Part shown: piece after piece, positions 48,385-59,537 of the stretch | Numbering within the stretch: the stretch's first letter is position 1 | How the letters are laid out: every line of letters begins with the position of its first letter | Assembly (NCBI RefSeq): GCF_035046485.1 | Contig: NC_085138.1 | Coordinates: forward strand, 426,113,265-426,177,264 | Direction of reading: 5' to 3' | DNA length: 64,000 bases | Source: Aedes albopictus | Taxonomy: Eukaryota; Arthropoda; Insecta; Diptera; Culicidae | Made by a program: the position numbers and the translations under genes | Notes under the pieces: model-generated | Told to the model about the DNA's origin: nothing | Database searches by the model: none | The model's input: only the letters and a program-made list of their open reading frames with translations

Positions 48385-49000
48385 AGGAAATTTTTCCTTC
48401 TTTTGTTTGTAGGCTGTTCTTTCAAGCTCTGTTAATGTAGTATTTATTTAATGGCAATTTAGTTTGGTTTTTTGTTCGGGAATTTTTCCTTCTTAAATTT
48501 ATAGGCTGTTCTTTTAACTTTTGTTAGTGAAATAATTATTGACTCCTTAGACACTTATTTTTCAATCAGAAATTTTGCCTTCTTCTTTCCAATATCTGTT
48601 CTTTCTTACTGTATTGCAGAAACATTCATTAACTTTTTGTGCTTAGTGATCATCCCCTCTTGGATTGATAGGTAGATCCTAATACTTATACTGTATAAGT
48701 AAACAATTTAATTTTGTTTGCTCATACAGGCGTTACGCCAAAAATTGAGATTTTTCGATCCCCCTCTCCCTGTCCTATACTAACTATATTGCTTGTTACA
48801 CTTTTGCAAACCACCCTCCCCCTGTAATCGTGACGTACTTCATGGATCACCCCTATAATACCCAGAAATTTGTCCTTTTCTAATTTATAGACTGCTTGAC
48901 TTTATTTAATCGCATTAATGATTGGAATTTCAAATGAGAATACATATTCCGATCTATGATTCATCCTTGTTCAACCCATAGGCTGTTCTTTCAAGGAATC
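48385..49000. repeat. Decayed tandem repeat, ~90-bp unit
   Basis: The phrase 'tttttccttcttttgtttgt' followed by 'aggctgttcttt' recurs in degraded form near 48390, 48480, 48575, 48865 and 48960. A C-rich patch related to the 1160 MITE is at 48740-48850. No gene is seen. Confidence 0.5.
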
Positions 49001-49273
49001 AGAGATGGCATGCTCCTCAGTGCGAAACGTGTGAAGAGAAAACATACACTCTACACACGACTTTCAACGAGAGCGAGGGTGAACTACGCAACTTATTTCA
49101 CAGACAAACCACCCGCTCACCCTCAAAATGAGTGCTCAAACAAATGTTAGCACAAACATGTTTTTTTCAGTTTCTGCGCGCACAAAATGTGCACACAAAA
49201 ATTCGTGTTGAGAGCGCACTCAGTCATGCTTCCAGTGCAATACTGTGTGTACCACAGGAGTATAAAAGTACTT

Positions 49274-49841
49274 GCTTGTCTAAGATATCACATAAATCAC
49301 AGACAAATAGATGTGACACTAACGAAATTTCAATCTCATATATCTCATGATCCTGATTACTTAGAAAGTTGATGTCTTCGGCAAAGTTGTTTGGCTGGTC
49401 AAGGACTAACTGATAATAAGATTTAAGATTCAAAATTCCACCGCTAGGCGGTGCTAGTGAGCTACAAACTTTTGTTTTTCATAAATATCAGGAAAATTTA
49501 CCAAAAAATGCAACTAGCGCCGCGTAGCTGTTGAAACTTGAACCAAACGGTAATTATTCTGAAAGCCCTTGATCTACCAAACCATATTGCCGAAGACACC
49601 ATCTTTCTACAAAATGAGGATGCTGAGATATGCGAAATTTAAAATTTGTTTGCTCTCTAGCGCCGCCTAGCGGTGGAATTTTGAATCTTCAGTCTTATTA
49701 TCGGTTAGTCCTTGACCAGCCAAACAACTTAGCCGAAGACACCAATTCTCTAAGTAATCAGGATCATAAGATAGATGCGATTGAAATTTCGTTAGTGTCA
49801 CATCTATTTGTCTGTGATTTATGTGATATCTTAGACAAGCA
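49274..49841. mobile_element. Inverted-repeat element with 'cgctaggcggtgcta' core
   Basis: Left arm about 49274-49460 and right arm about 49656-49841 are inverted copies ('cttgtctaagatatcacata', 'cacagacaaatagatgtgac', 'ccaccgctaggcggtgct'). The middle carries further diverged copies of the same core. The frames 49224-49433 (-) and 49630-49848 (+) are simply the two arms. Confidence 0.75.
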
Positions 49842-50285
49842 GATGTAACACTTGCAAAATTTCCATCCCATATATCTCAGGATCCTGATTACTTAGAGAG
49901 TTGGTTTCTTCGGCAAAGTTGTTCAGCTGGTCAAGGGTTTTCAGAATATGGGCCGTATGATTTGTGATTTCACCGCTAGGCGGCGCTAAATAGCGTACAA
50001 ATTTTACATTTCACATATCTCAGCATTCTGATTCTTTAGAAAGATGGTGTCTTCGGCAAAATTGTTTGGTAGATCAAGGGCTTTCAGGATAATTATCGTT
50101 TGGTTCGAGTTTCTGCAGCTAGGTGGCGCTAGTTGCAATGTTTTGCAAATTTTCCTGATATATATGAAAAACAAAATTTGTTAGCTCACTAGCACCACCT
50201 GTTGGTGGAATTTGGAACCAAAATATTCATCAACTGTAAGTCCTTGACCAGTTTAAAACGTCTGCTTGTCTCTGATATCACAGCA
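49842..50285. repeat. Further diverged direct copies of the same core
   Basis: Phrases 'cttcggcaaagttgtt', 'ggtcaagg' and 'taggcggcgcta' recur at roughly 150-200-bp spacing after the inverted element. They suggest a compound insertion or local tandem duplication. Confidence 0.55.
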
Positions 50286-50289
50286 TTTG

Positions 50290-51790
50290 ATACCCCTTAG
50301 CGGGTTTTGGACTTACTGGCATGCTTTCGGTTCACCAAATGCTCAAACAACACTGACCCCTTTAAACACACTGCGTGTGCACTGAGTTCTGTTTTTTCTG
50401 CGTGCGCGCAGAAATTGCGCACTGGTATAATGACCTGCGGGCTCTCATTGCTCTCACGCAGCACTCTAAGGGGCTGTTCATAAACCACGTAGACCAAAAT
50501 TTGGCCATCTCAGAACCCCCCCCCTCCCCCTCGTAGACGTAGACTTATTATTTTCCATATTTAATCATAATGAATAACATTACTTTTCATCATTTATGGG
50601 CATCTATTTCGAATTGCAATGCGGTAAAAATTGCTGCACAAAGCTATTACAAGTTTTAGAAGACACTTTCCTATTTTCCAATAATGATTGTTTTGAAGTT
50701 GTTGAATAATTTTGCTATCACTCGTTCTATTTTTTAATCGTCGTTTTTCTGTTGAATTCTGATCACTTTTTCATGTCTTCCAATTTGTCTTTAGTCTATT
50801 TAACCTCTTTACCCTTTTTTATGTCTTTCGACCTTTTGTCATAGATTCACATGATGTAACTCACAAACGATTTTGCACACATCTGTCAGTACCGTCACAT
50901 GCTCGCCCGAACAGCCGAACAACACCAAATGGGGTATTTTTAGAAGCTACGGCACGAACGCCCGATACGCACACAGAAGCTACATTCGCATGTACCGACA
51001 CTATACCAATAAAGTTTCCAGCCTACAATGCTTCGCGATGAGCTCATCGAAAAGCATCGAAAAGGAACAGCCAACAATGCTGATCAGCGTCGAGTCTGTT
51101 CGTGTGCTATTCGTATCGCAGGTTGGTTCGATAAAGCGAGGAAAGGTGAAAACGTATTCGTTGTCGAAAGCAAATCGCATCATTTCCCGAATATTTTCAC
51201 CAAATAGCAAGCTTGCGCAACTTCGGTACTTTTTCTCGCACTTGTGTTGAACATCTAACGCCGAACATCGAAGTACCCGTGTTTGCTAGCGTACTCCGTA
51301 CCGAAGAGTGCTTAAGTACGAAACTTGTGTACGTATCACAGAACAAAACCGAAAATCGAACCGAGCGCGAACCGAGAATGAAACCCGAAGCGGCTTTCGG
51401 ATTGGTAAACGAGAGGTGCCGAACTGTCAATAGTTGTTCGAGAAAGCTCTATTTTGCACGATCGTTTCCCACTTCGTTTTGTGCTGTACTTATGCACTCT
51501 ACAAATGTTCGTACTTGTGTTTAAAAAGAACTCGTTTGGGTGCAGATTTGTGGGCTTCAGTTTGAACACCCAGTCGTAGTAAAGGCGAAGTTTAAATACA
51601 GCAGTATGTTCGTTTGGGAAGACTGACTAAGGCTTAAGTGTCCTCTGCTGTACGTAGTGTAGGTAATATAAATAAAATTTAATAATATGTTATCATAAAG
51701 CCAACATTGAACTGATTATCCAATGTTTCAATAAAAATAGGCATTCTGGTTGATACTGTTGATTTTATCCAAACCAGTCTAAGGCAAATC
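50290..51790. other. Non-repetitive stretch upstream of the retroelement, no gene recognised
   Basis: The composition is mixed. A C-rich MITE remnant is at about 50470-50530. From 50860 to 51540 the DNA is GC-richer, with overlapping sense and antisense frames (50873-51250 +, 51213-51524 +, 51336-51569 -) lacking any domain. AATAAA-type signals are at about 51670 and 51731. Part of it could be the U3 region of a 5' LTR, but this cannot be tested without the 3' LTR. Confidence 0.3.
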
Positions 51791-52019
51791 ATGACACCTT
51801 TACGTGATAGACTTTCCTTCATCGACATCGATCACCAACCTGTCAAGAGTAAGAAGGTATGTAAATGTATCTGAACGGAAGTCGTGCGGAAGTCGAGAGC
51901 AAATGACAAGAGTGTTGCCGGCAGTGCTCACACACTCTGTCTCGCTCGCTCTCTTTCGCACTTTCTTCTCACGCCTGAGGAAAGACCGGTTGCGGGTGCT
52001 TAGGCTAGAGACGGAAGAG

Positions 52020-52053
52020 TCAGTTTCGAGAATAACGTTCTTGATAGTGGACG
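52020..52053 (+). promoter_or_regulatory. Initiator plus DPE core promoter
   Basis: An insect initiator TCAGTT lies at 52020-52025, with the A at 52022 as the expected +1. Counting from that A, positions +28 to +32 (52049-52053) read GGACG, a full match to the downstream promoter element RGWYV. No TATA box is seen at about -30. The arrangement is typical of TATA-less insect genes and of several retrotransposons. It would give an 80-nt leader before the ATG at 52102. Motif placement is seen in the sequence; activity is inferred. Confidence 0.6.
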
Positions 52054-52101
52054 CGTTTGCAAGTTCGTGCAAGTGGTGTGATTATTGAAACGGCCGACGA
52101 A

Positions 52102-52157
52102 ATGGCTTCACCCGACAATGGCGGAGTAAAGGATTCGAAAAACGCTCCCCAGAAGAA
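52102..52157 (+). CDS. Leader coding exon spliced to gag
   Basis: The ATG at 52102 (context cgaaATGG, A at -3 and G at +4) opens 18 codons plus two bases, ending at a consensus donor GTAAGT (52158-52163). The two leftover bases join with the first base at 59538 to form a Lys codon, after which the frame runs straight into gag. The peptide is short, polar and Lys-rich at its end (starts MASPDNGG), with no signal sequence. It gives Gag about 20 extra N-terminal residues. The alternative is initiation at the ATG at 59542 in unspliced or differently started RNA. Splicing is inferred from matched sites and phase. Confidence 0.6.
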
Positions 52158-52630
52158 GTAAGTTTATTTAACAAGTTCTTATCACAATGATTATTAAACA
52201 AAGTCGATAAGTGCTAGTTTTTTTGTTGTGCAAAAGTTTCGTATAATTATTAAGCGAGTGATTTGTGCGTTCGACTCCGAGCGTCAAAATGGCGTCTATC
52301 AGACATTTTTTTAATTTGTGTTCCCATCATTTTAATGGAATTAATTAAGATCAACAATCGAATTTAAAAAGAAATATAACTTATCGGCTATTGATTTAAA
52401 CTATTTTTTTTCAAAAGTAAATGCATTTCCCATATATGAAAGGTTTTGAGAGATTTGTGAATTCGGCCACGATTTACAAAATGGCGTCCTACATACCGGG
52501 GCGTCCATCGTTGATATATTCCTCATCTTCTGGTGGTAAGTGATAAATGGACACAAATGATTATCAAGCTGAATTTGCCGTGAGGTTATGCATATTGTTA
52601 AGAACGTTTAATTCTTGTGGATTCGAGGTT

Positions 52631-53055
52631 TCAAATCCAACTCCCGAGCGAGTTGGTGTGTCTGGCAGAAGACACTTGACCCGGGTGGGCCAAAGCAGTT
52701 TGAAATCCAATCTCTGAGCGGATTGGTATGTCTGTCGGTAGACATTTAACCCGGGTGGGTTAACATAGTCGGGATTCCAATCTCTAAGAGGGTTGGTGTG
52801 TGATGAGAAGCTTTTGATCCGGATGGGTCGACAGTATTTAAGCCAACCTCCGAGCGGGTTGGCGTGTTTGGCAAAAGACACGTGGCCCGGGTGGGTCAAT
52901 ACAGTTGAAATCCAATCTCTGAGCGGTTTGGTGTGTCTATCGGTAGACACTTGACCCGGGTGGGTCAACTTAGTCTGGAATCCAATCTCTGAGAGGGATG
53001 GTTGTGTCTCATTAAAGCAACATGGAAGGCACTTGTCCCGGATGGGTCAACTATC
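52631..53055 (+). repeat. Six-copy ~69-bp tandem array of triple stem-loops
   Basis: Spacing between the 'ccgggtggg' blocks is 70, 68, 68, 69 and 82 bp. Each better-kept unit contains three adjacent hairpins: H1 CCAAYY-8 nt-RRTTGG, H2 GTGTCT-6 nt-AGACAC and H3 TTGACCC-4 nt-GGGTCAA. In unit 1 these lie at 52637-52656, 52658-52675 and 52676-52693; in unit 2 at 52707-52726, 52728-52745 and 52746-52763; in unit 5 at 52912-52931, 52933-52950 and 52951-52968. Units 3 and 6 have lost some stems. Several differences between units keep pairing on both sides. No coding role is apparent. Confidence 0.85.
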
Positions 53056-53128
53056 TCAAAATTAACTTCGAGTATGTTGAATAGAGATAGTACTGGTTCT
53101 GGAAGGATCTAACACCTGGAAGCAGTTC

Positions 53129-56100
53129 AAATGTACAGTTGAGTAAGAAAAAACGAAGTGAAATGTTCAGGAGTGAACGACCGAATTTGATTGCCAATGG
53201 ATCTAACTTGGGTTGAGTATTGTGAGCCTGATAAGCTTACAATACACACTCAGCCTTACATTAGATTGGCTTCCTTTTCGGTTTCTAAATGAACAGTTAA
53301 GTAAAAGCGAGTAATATGTTCAGGAGTGAACGACTGAATTTGATTGCTAATGGATCTAACTTGGGTTGAGTATTGTGAGCCTGATAAGCTTACAATTCAA
53401 ACTCAGCCTTACATTAGATTGGCTTCCTTTTCAGTTTCAATATGAACAGTTAAGTAAAAGCGAGTAATATGTTCAGGAGTGAACGACCGAATTTGATTGC
53501 CAATGGATCTAACTTGGGTTGAGTATTGTGAGCCTGATAAGCTTACAATTCACACTCAGCCTTACATTAGATTGGCTTCCTTTTCGGTTTCAAGATGAAC
53601 AGTTAAGTAAAAGCAAGTAATATGTTCAGGAGTGAACGACCGAATTTGATTGCCAATGGATCTAACTTGGGTTGAGTATTGTGAGCCTGATAAGCTTACA
53701 ATTCACACTCAGCCTTACATTAGATTGGCTTCCTTTTCAGTTTCAAGATGAACAGTTAAGTAAAAGCAAGTAATATGTTCAGGAGTGAACGACCGAATTT
53801 GATTGCCAATGGATCTAACTTGGGTTGAGTATTGTGAGCCTGATAAGCTTACAATACACACTCAGCCTTACATTAGATTGGCTTCCTTTTCGGTTTCTAA
53901 ATGAACAGTTAAGTAAAAGCGAGTAATATGTTCAGGAGTGAACGACTGAATTTGATTGCTAATGGATCTAACTTGGGTTGAGTATTGTGAGCCTGATAAG
54001 CTTACAATTCAAACTCAGCCTTACATTAGATTGGCTTCCTTTTCAGTTTCAATATGAACAGTTAAGTAAAAGCGAGTAATATGTTCAGGAGTGAACGACC
54101 GAATTTGATTGCCAATGGATCTAACTTGGGTTGAGTATTGTGAGCCTGATAAGCTTACAATACACACTCAGCCTTACATTAGATTGGCTTCCTTTTCAGT
54201 TTCAAGATGAACAGTTAAGTAAAAGCGAGTAATATGTTCAGGAGTGAACGACCGAATTTGATTGCCAATGGATCTAACTTGGGTTGAGTATTGTGAGCCT
54301 GATAAGCTTACAATACACACTCAGCCTTACATTAGATTGGCTTCCTTTTCGGTTTCTAAATGAACAGTTAAGTAAAAGCGAGTAATATGTTCAGGAGTGA
54401 ACGACTGAATTTGGATTGCTAATGGATCTAACTTGGGTTGAGTATTGTGAGCCTGATAAGCTTACAATTCAAACTCAGCCTTACATTAGATTGGCTTCCT
54501 TTTCAGTTTCAATATGAACAGTTAAGTAAAAGCGAGTAATATGTTCAGGAGTGAACGACCGAATTTGATTGCCAATGGATCTAACTTGGGTTGAGTATTG
54601 TGAGCCTGATAAGCTTACAATTCACACTCAGCCTTACATTAGATTGGCTTCCTTTTCAGTTTCAATATGAACAGTTAAGTAAAAGCGAGTAATATGTTCA
54701 GGAGTGAACGACCGAATTTGATTGCCAATGGATCTAACATGGGTTGAGTATTGTGAGCCTGATAAGCTTACAATTCACACTCAGCCTTACATTAGATTGG
54801 CTTCCTTTTCGGTTTCAATATGAACAGTTAAGTAAAAGCGAGTAATATGTTCAGGAGTGAACGACTGAATTTGATTGCCAATGGATCTAACTAGGGTTGA
54901 GTATTGTGAGCCTGATAAGCTTACAATTCACACTCAGCCTTACATTAGATTGGCTTCCTTTTCAGTTTCAATATGAACAGTTAAATAAAAGCGAGTAATA
55001 TGTTCAGGAGTGAACGACCGAATTTGAATGCCAATGGATCTAACATGGGTTGAGTATTGTGAGCCTGATAAGCTTACAATTCACACTCAACCTTACATTA
55101 GATTGGCTTCCTTTTCGGTTTCTAAATGAACAGTTAAATAAAATCGAGTAATATGTTCAGGAGTGAACGACCGAATTTGATTGCCAATGGATCTAACATG
55201 GGTTGAGTATTGTGAGCCTGATAAGCTTACAATTCACACTCAGCCTTACATTAGATTGGCTTCCTTTTCAGTTTCAATATGAACAGTTAAATAAAAGCGA
55301 GTAATATGTTCAGGAGTGAACGACCGAATTTGAATGCCAATGGATCTAACATGGGTTGAGTATTGTGAGCCTGATAAGCTTACAATTCACACTCAGCCTT
55401 ACATTAGATTGGCTTCCTTTTCGGTTTCAATATGAACAGTTAAGTAAAAGCGAGTAATATGTTCAGGAGTGAACGACTGAATTTGGATTGCTAATGGATC
55501 TAACTTGGGTTGAGTATTGTGAGCCTGATAAGCTTACAATTCAAACTCAGCCTTACATTAGATTGGCTTCCTTTTCAGTTTCAATATGAACAGTTAAGTA
55601 AAAGCGAGTAATATGTTCAGGAGTGAACGACCGAATTTGATTGCCAATGGATCTAACTTGGGTTGAGTATTGTGAGCCTGATAAGCTTACAATTCACACT
55701 CAGCCTTACATTAGATTGGCTTCCTTTTCAGTTTCAATATGAACAGTTAAGTAAAAGCGAGTAATATGTTCAGGAGTGAACGACCGAATTTGATTGCCAA
55801 TGGATCTAACATGGGTTGAGTATTGTGAGCCTGATAAGCTTACAATTCACACTCAGCCTTACATTAGATTGGCTTCCTTTTCGGTTTCAATATGAACAGT
55901 TAAGTAAAAGCGAGTAATATGTTCAGGAGTGAACGACTGAATTTGGATTGCTAATGGATCTAACTTGGGTTGAGTATTGTGAGCCTGATAAGCTTACAAT
56001 TCAAACTCAGCCTTACATTAGATTGGCTTCCTTTTCAGTTTCAATATGAACAGTTAAGTAAAAGCGAGTAATATGTTCAGGAGTGAACGACCGAATTTGA

Positions 56101-59100
56101 TTGCCAATGGATCTAACTTGGGTTGAGTATTGTGAGCCTGATAAGCTTACAATTCACACTCAGCCTTACATTAGATTGGCTTCCTTTTCAGTTTCAATAT
56201 GAACAGTTAAGTAAAAGCGAGTAATATGTTCAGGAGTGAACGACCGAATTTGATTGCCAATGGATCTAACTTGGGTTGAGTATTGTGAGCCTGATAAGCT
56301 TACAATTCACACTCAGCCTTACATTAGATTGGCTTCCTTTTCAGTTTCAATATGAACAGTTAAGTAAAAGCGAGTAATATGTTCAGGAGTGAACGACCGA
56401 ATTTGATTGCCAATGGATCTAACATGGGTTGAGTATTGTGAGCCTGATAAGCTTACAATTCACACTCAGCCTTACATTAGATTGGCTTCCTTTTCGGTTT
56501 CAATATGAACAGTTAAGTAAAAGCGAGTAATATGTTCAGGAGTGAACGACTGAATTTGATTGCCAATGGATCTAACTAGGGTTGAGTATTGTGAGCCTGA
56601 TAAGCTTACAATTCACACTCAGCCTTACATTAGATTGGCTTCCTTTTCAGTTTCAATATGAACGGTTAAATAAAAGCGAGTAATATGTTCAGGAGTGAAC
56701 GACCGAATTTGAATGCCAATGGATCTAACATGGGTTGAGTATTGTGAGCCTGATAAGCTTACAATTCACACTCAACCTTACATTAGATTGGCTTCCTTTT
56801 CGGTTTCTAAATGAACAGTTAAATAAAATCGAGTAATATGTTCAGGAGTGAACGACCGAATTTGATTGCCAATGGATCTAACATGGGTTGAGTATTGTGA
56901 GCCTGATAAGCTTACAATTCACACTCAGCCTTACATTAGATTGGCTTCCTTTTCAGTTTCAATATGAACAGTTAAATAAAAGCGAGTAATATGTTCAGGA
57001 GTGAACGACCGAATTTGAATGCCAATGGATCTAACATGGGTTGAGTATTGTGAGCCTGATAAGCTTACAATTCACACTCAGCCTTACATTAGATTGGCTT
57101 CCTTTTCGGTTTCTAAATGAACAGTTAAGTAAAAGCGAGTAATATGTTCAGGAGTGAACGACTGAATTTGATTGCCAATGGATCTAACATGGGTTGAGTA
57201 TTGTGAGCCTGATAAGCTTACAATTCACACTCAGCCTTACATTAGATTGGCTTCCTTTTCGGTTTCAATATGAACAGTTAAGTAAAAGCGAGTAATATGT
57301 TCAGGAGTGAACGACTGAATTTGGATTGCTAATGGATCTAACTTGGGTTGAGTATTGTGAGCCTGATAAGCTTACAATTCAAACTCAGCCTTACATTAGA
57401 TTGGCTTCCTTTTCAGTTTCAATATGAACAGTTAAGTAAAAGCGAGTAATATGTTCAGGAGTGAACGACCGAATTTGATTGCCAATGGATCTAACTTGGG
57501 TTGAGTATTGTGAGCCTGATAAGCTTACAATTCACACTCAGCCTTACATTAGATTGGCTTCCTTTTCAGTTTCAATATGAACAGTTAAGTAAAAGCGAGT
57601 AATATGTTCAGGAGTGAACGACCGAATTTGATTGCCAATGGATCTAACATGGGTTGAGTATTGTGAGCCTGATAAGCTTACAATTCACACTCAGCCTTAC
57701 ATTAGATTGGCTTCCTTTTCGGTTTCAATATGAACAGTTAAGTAAAAGCGAGTAATATGTTCAGGAGTGAACGACTGAATTTGATTGCCAATGGATCTAA
57801 CTAGGGTTGAGTATTGTGAGCCTGATAAGCTTACAATTCACACTCAGCCTTACATTAGATTGGCTTCCTTTTCAGTTTCAATATGAACAGTTAAATAAAA
57901 GCGAGTAATATGTTCAGGAGTGAACGACCGAATTTGAATGCCAATGGATCTAACATGGGTTGAGTATTGTGAGCCTGATAAGCTTACAATTCACACTCAA
58001 CCTTACATTAGATTGGCTTCCTTTTCGGTTTCTAAATGAACAGTTAAATAAAATCGAGTAATATGTTCAGGAGTGAACGACCGAATTTGATTGCCAATGG
58101 ATCTAACATGGGTTGAGTATTGTGAGCCTGATAAGCTTACAATTCACACTCAGCCTTACATTAGATTGGCTTCCTTTTCAGTTTCAATATGAACAGTTAA
58201 ATAAAAGCGAGTAATATGTTCAGGAGTGAACGACCGAATTTGAATGCCAATGGATCTAACATGGGTTGAGTATTGTGAGCCTGATAAGCTTACAATTCAC
58301 ACTCAGCCTTACATTAGATTGGCTTCCTTTTCGGTTTCTAAATGAACAGTTAAGTAAAAGCGAGTAATATGTTCAGGAGTGAACGACTGAATTTGATTGC
58401 CAATGGATCTAACATGGGTTGAGTATTGTGAGCCTGATAAGCTTACAATTCACACTCAGCCTTACATTAGATTGGCTTCCTTTTCGGTTTCAATATGAAC
58501 AGTTAAGTAAAAGCGAGTAATATGTTCAGGAGTGAACGACTGAATTTGATTGCCAATGGATCTAACTTGGGTTGAGTATTGTGAGCCTGATAAGCTTACA
58601 ATACACACTCAGCCTTACATTAGATTGGCTTCCTTTTCGGTTTCTAAATGAACAGTTAAGTAAAAGCGAGTAATATGTTCAGGAGTGAACGACTGAATTT
58701 GATTGCCAATGGATCTAACTTGGGTTGAGTATTGTGAGCCTGATAAGCTTACAATTCACACTCAGCCTTACATTAGATTGGCTTCCTTTTCGGTTTCAAT
58801 ATGAACAGTTAAGTAAAAGCGAGTAATATGTTCAGGAGTGAACGACTGAATTTGATTGCCAATGGATCTAACTTGGGTTGAGTATTGTGAGCCTGATAAG
58901 CTTACAATTCACACTCAGCCTTATATTAGATTGGCTTCCTTTTTAGTTTCAATATGAACAGTTAAGTAAAAAAAAAAGAGTAATATGTTCAGGAGTGAAC
59001 GACTGAATTTGATTGCCAATGGATCTAACATGGGTTGAGTATTGTGAGCCTGATAAGCTTACAATTCACACTCAGCCTTACATTAGATTGGCTTCCTTTT

Positions 59101-59435
59101 CGGTTTCAATATGAACAGTTAAGTAAAAGCGAGTAATATGTTCAGGAGTGAACGACTGAATTTGATTGCCAATGGATCTAACTTGGGTTGAGTATTGTGA
59201 GCCTGATAAGCTTACAATTCACACTCAGCCTTATATTAGATTGGCTTCCTTTTTAGTTTCAATATGAACAGTTAAGTAAAAAAAAAGAGTAATATGTTCA
59301 GGAGTGAACGACCGAATTTGATTGCCAATGGATCTAACTTGGGTTGAGTATTGTGAGCCTGAAAAGCCTACAATCCACACTCAGCCTTACATTAGATTGG
59401 CTTGCTTTTCGGCCTCTAAATGAACAGTTGAGTAA
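53129..59435 (+). repeat. 153-bp satellite-like array, about 41 copies
   Basis: The block GGATCTAAC recurs every 153 bp from 53199 to 59330, giving about 41 units of over 90 per cent identity by eye. Invariant parts include 'gtaatatgttcaggagtgaa' and 'gtattgtgagcctgataagc'; each unit has one HindIII-type AAGCTT. The first and last units are the most diverged. Unit variants recur in blocks (see findings), which marks unequal exchange. Each unit can form a stem of about 17 pairs (for example 53211-53255). There is no open frame across units. The array lies wholly within the leader intron. Confidence 0.97.
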
Positions 59436-59537
59436 TACTAAATTTAAATAAATATTGATTCAAGGATGATACCATAGTAGTAAATTGTAAATGATGATCA
59501 ATTTTACCTAAGGATACGTTCAAATCTTTTTTTATAG

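Larger units (their letters stand above)
52158..59537 (+). other. 7.4 kb leader intron containing two tandem arrays
   Basis: The donor is GTAAGTTT at 52158. The acceptor is a pyrimidine tract 'aaatctttttttatag' ending at 59537. Phases match exactly (two bases left, one taken). The intron holds non-repetitive DNA (52164-52615), the ~69-bp hairpin array (52631-53055), the 153-bp array (53129-59435) and a short AT-rich tail. The two arrays fill almost all of it, which is unusual for a retrotransposon leader. Confidence 0.6.

Noticed and set aside
52637..52693. The three-hairpin 69-bp unit as a tRNA-like cloverleaf
   Set aside because: Stem and loop sizes (6/8, 6/6, 7/4) do not fit D, anticodon and T arms. 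There is no acceptor stem and no TTCRANNC loop.
53211..53255. Possible hammerhead ribozyme in the 153-bp unit (CTGATAAG in the loop)
   Set aside because: The core needs CUGANGA and a GAAA partner. Here the G at the essential position is A in the units read, and no GAAA follows at a suitable distance, so self-cleavage is not supported.
53129..59435. CRISPR-like array
   Set aside because: There are no unique spacers: the whole 153-bp unit repeats and the genome is eukaryotic.
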